NCBI GenBank assembly: GCA_020442545.1
Contig: JAGRJX010000228.1
Span: 1 to 8,770, forward strand
From: Lysobacterales bacterium
GTDB lineage: Bacteria; Pseudomonadota; Gammaproteobacteria; Xanthomonadales; Xanthomonadaceae
Direction of reading: 5' to 3'
DNA length: 8,770 bases
Shown: piece after piece, positions 5,889 through 8,770 of the stretch
Layout: the number at the start of each line of letters is the position of its first letter
How positions within the stretch are numbered: the first letter of the stretch is position 1
Notes under the pieces: model-generated
Seen by the model: the letters and a program-made list of their open reading frames with translations, nothing else
Database searches by the model: none
Told to the model about the DNA's origin: nothing
Made by a program: the position numbers and the translations under genes

Positions 5889-8770
5889 ATGAAAATCATC
5901 CCGCGCTCTGTCTGTCCCTCGACGCTGGGCGTCGCGCTTGCCCTCGCCTTCGGTAGTACGCCGGTCGCCGCTGCAGACAGCGCCAGCTCGCCCGGCGTCG
6001 ATGCGGTGATTGCCGAACTGCTGCGCCTGGAGCAGAAGCGCGAGCCCAAGTGTTACGCAACGGCTTCGCGCCTGGAAGACTTCATGTACGGCACGCCGCT
6101 TTCCAAGGAGGCGCGCTTCGCCAAGAACCTGCTGCAAAAGCAGTGGATCGAGTGGATCTGGCGCCAGTCCGCTGCCGCTGCGCGCAAGCAGAGCGCGGAC
6201 ATCATCGACGTGGCGCAGGTCAACCAGGCGCTGGGCGACATGCTGAAGGTCAGCGAAGAGTCCGATGGACACTTCACCGTCAACCTCAACGGCCGGCCGA
6301 TGCGCATCAACGGCGTCGACAAACGTCAGTACGGCAGCGTGGCCTATTCGCTGCGCGCCATCCTGGCCGTGCAGCAGGAGTGGCTGCTTGGCGACGACGA
6401 CACCGTGCTGTTCCTCTCCGAACCTGCCGTTGCGCGTCTTGCCGAGGCGCTGGACTTCGTCACCCTGGCGGCGCTGAAGCTCACCGATGAGCGCATGCGT
6501 CTGGAAAACCTGCACGAGGTGCAGCGTCAACCGCTGGTGGAGAACTGGCTGGCGCTGACCGGCCAGCCGGCGCTTGATGCCGGCGGCGATTCCGGCGCTT
6601 CCGCCGACACCGCAAGACTGGCTGACAGCAAGGCCGACCTCTCCATCCTGCGCGCCATGATCGCGCAGAAGCTGGCGTCGTACGAGGCCTACAACAACGT
6701 CTCCAACCAGTTGTTCATGCGCAACCTGCAGGTCTACTTCGCCCGCGCGCGCTGGCCGCGCGACGAGGCCGAAGCCAATGCCTTCCGCAGCGCGTTCACC
6801 GAAGCCATGATCGTCTTCACCCGCGACCTGTATCTGGGCGCGGAGCGCGAGGCGGCGAAAGCGGGACACCCCAGCATTCACGAAGCCGACGTCGCGCACT
6901 TTGCCGAGCACTTCATTCCGCACCGGATCAACGAATACGAGGACGCCATCTTTTTCCCGCGCCTGCCGCGCGATGCAGGCCGGATCGAAATCGAGGCCTT
7001 TGACATGGACGCCTTCCGCGATCCCGGCTGGCACTGGCGCTACCTGTCGAGCGCGGTCAATGCCGACGACTTCCCGGCCAGGCTGCAGCTGGATCCGTTC
7101 GCCGCCGAACTGCTGACCGAAAACGTCGCCCAGTTCGGTGTGCTGATCCTGCGCGTCACAGGCGACCTGGTCCGCGCTGCCGGCGAGGAGGAGGTCAGCG
7201 TGACCCGACTGCGGGCGGCCTTCAACGATATCCAGTCGCGCGTGAACCGCCATGCCACAGCCAAGGAAACGCCACTCGATGTCGCTCCCATCGCCTCGTC
7301 CGAGCAGAGTGACGATGCCGGCACGGGTCGATTTGTCGAGATCACCGCCGACAGCGGTATCGACTACCAGCAGCGCAACTCGGACTGGTTGAATCGCCAG
7401 CTGCGCAGCTACCTGAAGAAGGGCGACAACACTGGCGTCATCACCATCCCGCCGGCCTTTGGCGGCAGCGGCGTGGCCGCCGGCGACATCAACAACGACG
7501 GCCGCGACGACCTGCTATTGCTGGGTGGCCGCGGCGCCAGGCTATACCTCAACCTGGGCGATGGAACGTTTCGCGACATCACGCAGACCGCCGGCATCGA
7601 CTGGCGTCGCGAAGACAGCAAACAGCCCGGCGAGATGCGCCAGCCGCTGATCGCAGACTTCGACAACGACGGGCGTCAGGACATCGTGATCACCTACGTG
7701 GACGACGCGCATCGCGTCTATCGCAACCTCGGCGAACTGCGCTTCGAGGATGTCACAGCCCAGAGCGGCCTAGGCGGTAAGGGGCTGATTGGCGGCCCGG
7801 CCACTACCTTCGACTACGACAGCGATGGTCTGCTCGATATCTACGTCCAGAACTTCGGTGACTACCTCAACGGCGCGCTGCCGACGCTGGCACGACGCAA
7901 CTTCAATGCGCTACCGGATCGACTGTTCCGCAACCTCGGCGGCTTCCGCTTTGAGGACGTCACCGACAAGGCAGGCGTTGGCGATCCGGGATGGGGCCAG
8001 GCAACCACGCATACCGATCTTGATGGCGACGGCGACCAGGACCTGATTTCCGGCAACGACTTCGGCGTCAACCGCTACTATCTGAACCAGGGCGACGGCA
8101 GCTTCCGCGAAGCCTCGGCCGAGCTCGGCACCAACAAGCCCAGCTACACCATGAGCATCGGCATCACCGATCTCAATCGTGACCGCGCGCCGGATATCTA
8201 TATCGCGAACATCGTCACCATGAACAAGGACGAGACCTACGTGATGCCGAACAAGGACACGCCGGCCAAGTTCAATCCGGAAAAGCTGAAGACCATGCGC
8301 GTGGTCGAGGCCAACGACCTGTTCGTATCCGGTCGCCTGGACGGCAAGCCGCACTACCTGCACAGCGATGCCGTGGGTCGCGGCCGCAGCAGCACCGGCT
8401 GGTCCTGGGATGCCGACTTCTTCGATGCCGACAACGACGGTGACGATGATCTCTACGTGCTCAACGGCATGAACGAATACAACGTCTACAGCCGCGAGAA
8501 CCCCTACTACACCGATCCGATCGAGAACCGTCGCCAGGATGTCGAGTTCCCCGACGCCGGCAAGGCGCACAACGTCTATTTCGAAAACCGCGGCGGCCGG
8601 CTGGAAAACGCCTCGGCGAACAGCGGCCTCGACTTCATCAGCAACTCGCGCAGCGCCGTGTACCTCGATCTGGAGGGCGACGGCGATCTCGACATCGTCA
8701 CGCTGGACTACCAGGGTCCGGCGCGCGTGTTCCGCAACGACAGCCAGGTCAACGGCAACCACTGGCTGGC
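5889..8770 (+). CDS. Large exported FG-GAP/VCBS repeat protein (CRTAC1 / ASPIC-UnbV type) with an unrecognised N-terminal domain, C-terminus outside window
   Basis: The frame is open for 960 codons to the right edge. Residues 1 to about 29 are a signal peptide ending P-V-A-A-A, so the protein is exported. Residues about 30-465 are rich in helix-forming sequence and match no family I recognise; a Gly/Ala/Asp-rich linker at about 226-245 splits them into two parts, and the second part holds H337-F-A-E-H341. From about F482 on come FG-GAP/VCBS repeats with seven calcium-loop motifs starting at D533, D590, D642, D710, D761, D846 and D927. These are typically D-x-[DN]-x-D-G-x-x-D and are often followed by L-N-x-G-D-G-x-F or R-N-L-G; the one at D761 (D-L-N-R-D-R) has lost its glycine. 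Seven repeats suit a seven-bladed, integrin-alpha-like beta-propeller. The last residues, N-G-N-H-W-L, are how the linker into an ASPIC/UnbV domain usually reads, so that domain probably follows outside the window. The likely role is an extracellular or surface calcium-stabilised adhesion or binding protein; the ligand is unknown. Confidence 0.9.
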   Translation, partial: MKIIPRSVCPSTLGVALALAFGSTPVAAADSASSPGVDAVIAELLRLEQKREPKCYATASRLEDFMYGTPLSKEARFAKNLLQKQWIEWIWRQSAAAARKQSADIIDVAQVNQALGDMLKVSEESDGHFTVNLNGRPMRINGVDKRQYGSVAYSLRAILAVQQEWLLGDDDTVLFLSEPAVARLAEALDFVTLAALKLTDERMRLENLHEVQRQPLVENWLALTGQPALDAGGDSGASADTARLADSKADLSILRAMIAQKLASYEAYNNVSNQLFMRNLQVYFARARWPRDEAEANAFRSAFTEAMIVFTRDLYLGAEREAAKAGHPSIHEADVAHFAEHFIPHRINEYEDAIFFPRLPRDAGRIEIEAFDMDAFRDPGWHWRYLSSAVNADDFPARLQLDPFAAELLTENVAQFGVLILRVTGDLVRAAGEEEVSVTRLRAAFNDIQSRVNRHATAKETPLDVAPIASSEQSDDAGTGRFVEITADSGIDYQQRNSDWLNRQLRSYLKKGDNTGVITIPPAFGGSGVAAGDINNDGRDDLLLLGGRGARLYLNLGDGTFRDITQTAGIDWRREDSKQPGEMRQPLIADFDNDGRQDIVITYVDDAHRVYRNLGELRFEDVTAQSGLGGKGLIGGPATTFDYDSDGLLDIYVQNFGDYLNGALPTLARRNFNALPDRLFRNLGGFRFEDVTDKAGVGDPGWGQATTHTDLDGDGDQDLISGNDFGVNRYYLNQGDGSFREASAELGTNKPSYTMSIGITDLNRDRAPDIYIANIVTMNKDETYVMPNKDTPAKFNPEKLKTMRVVEANDLFVSGRLDGKPHYLHSDAVGRGRSSTGWSWDADFFDADNDGDDDLYVLNGMNEYNVYSRENPYYTDPIENRRQDVEFPDAGKAHNVYFENRGGRLENASANSGLDFISNSRSAVYLDLEGDGDLDIVTLDYQGPARVFRNDSQVNGNHWL

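Noticed and set aside
5610..7253. Minus-strand open frame extending the DUF4920 frame upstream to 7253
   Set aside because: It is antisense to the propeller gene, whose plus-strand frame has a signal peptide, ribosome site and recognisable domains. The predicted product is repetitive and low in complexity, and the DUF4920 signal peptide starts exactly at 5609.
7911..8762. Minus-strand open frame of 283 codons antisense to the calcium-binding repeats
   Set aside because: It mirrors the repeated Asp/Gly codons of the propeller as Val/Ala-rich sequence; no domain or ribosome site supports it.

Overview
The window is GC-rich, densely coded bacterial chromosome with long antisense shadow frames. 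Its domain content (a GAF/PAS GGDEF-EAL regulator with a typical proteobacterial 'EVL' signature, LemA, an exported class-C-type serine hydrolase, a DUF4920 protein, an ASPIC/UnbV-type propeller protein) suggests a free-living gammaproteobacterium, perhaps near Xanthomonadales. That placement is an inference from gene content, not from a marker gene. I see no tRNA, rRNA, CRISPR array, insertion sequence, integrase or phage gene.

Layout from left to right: (1) positions 1-389, minus strand, the N-terminal 129 codons of a LemA family protein that runs off the left edge. (2) 510-1709, plus strand, divergent from lemA, an exported serine hydrolase with SxxK, YxN and HxG motifs. (3) 1729-4374, minus strand, convergent with the hydrolase (19 bp between stops), an 881-residue soluble GAF-PAS-PAS-GGDEF-EAL protein for cyclic-di-GMP turnover. 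(4) 4375-4698, a 324-bp stretch without a convincing gene. (5) 4699-5609, minus strand, a two-gene unit: a small exported DUF4920 protein followed, 2 bp after its stop, by an integral membrane methyltransferase of the isoprenylcysteine carboxyl methyltransferase type starting with GTG. (6) 5610-5888, a 279-bp divergent intergenic region. (7) 5889 to the right edge, plus strand, a very large exported protein: about 435 residues of mostly helical sequence that I do not recognise, then seven FG-GAP/VCBS calcium-binding repeats, with the window ending where an ASPIC/UnbV domain would be expected to begin.

The genes do not form one obvious pathway. Most of them concern the cell envelope or exported proteins (LemA, hydrolase, DUF4920 protein, membrane methyltransferase, propeller protein); the cyclic-di-GMP protein is cytoplasmic. 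The parts least explained by known families are the N-terminal half of the propeller protein and the coupled DUF4920-methyltransferase pair transcribed divergently from it. None of this proves a new system; these are the two places where one could sit.
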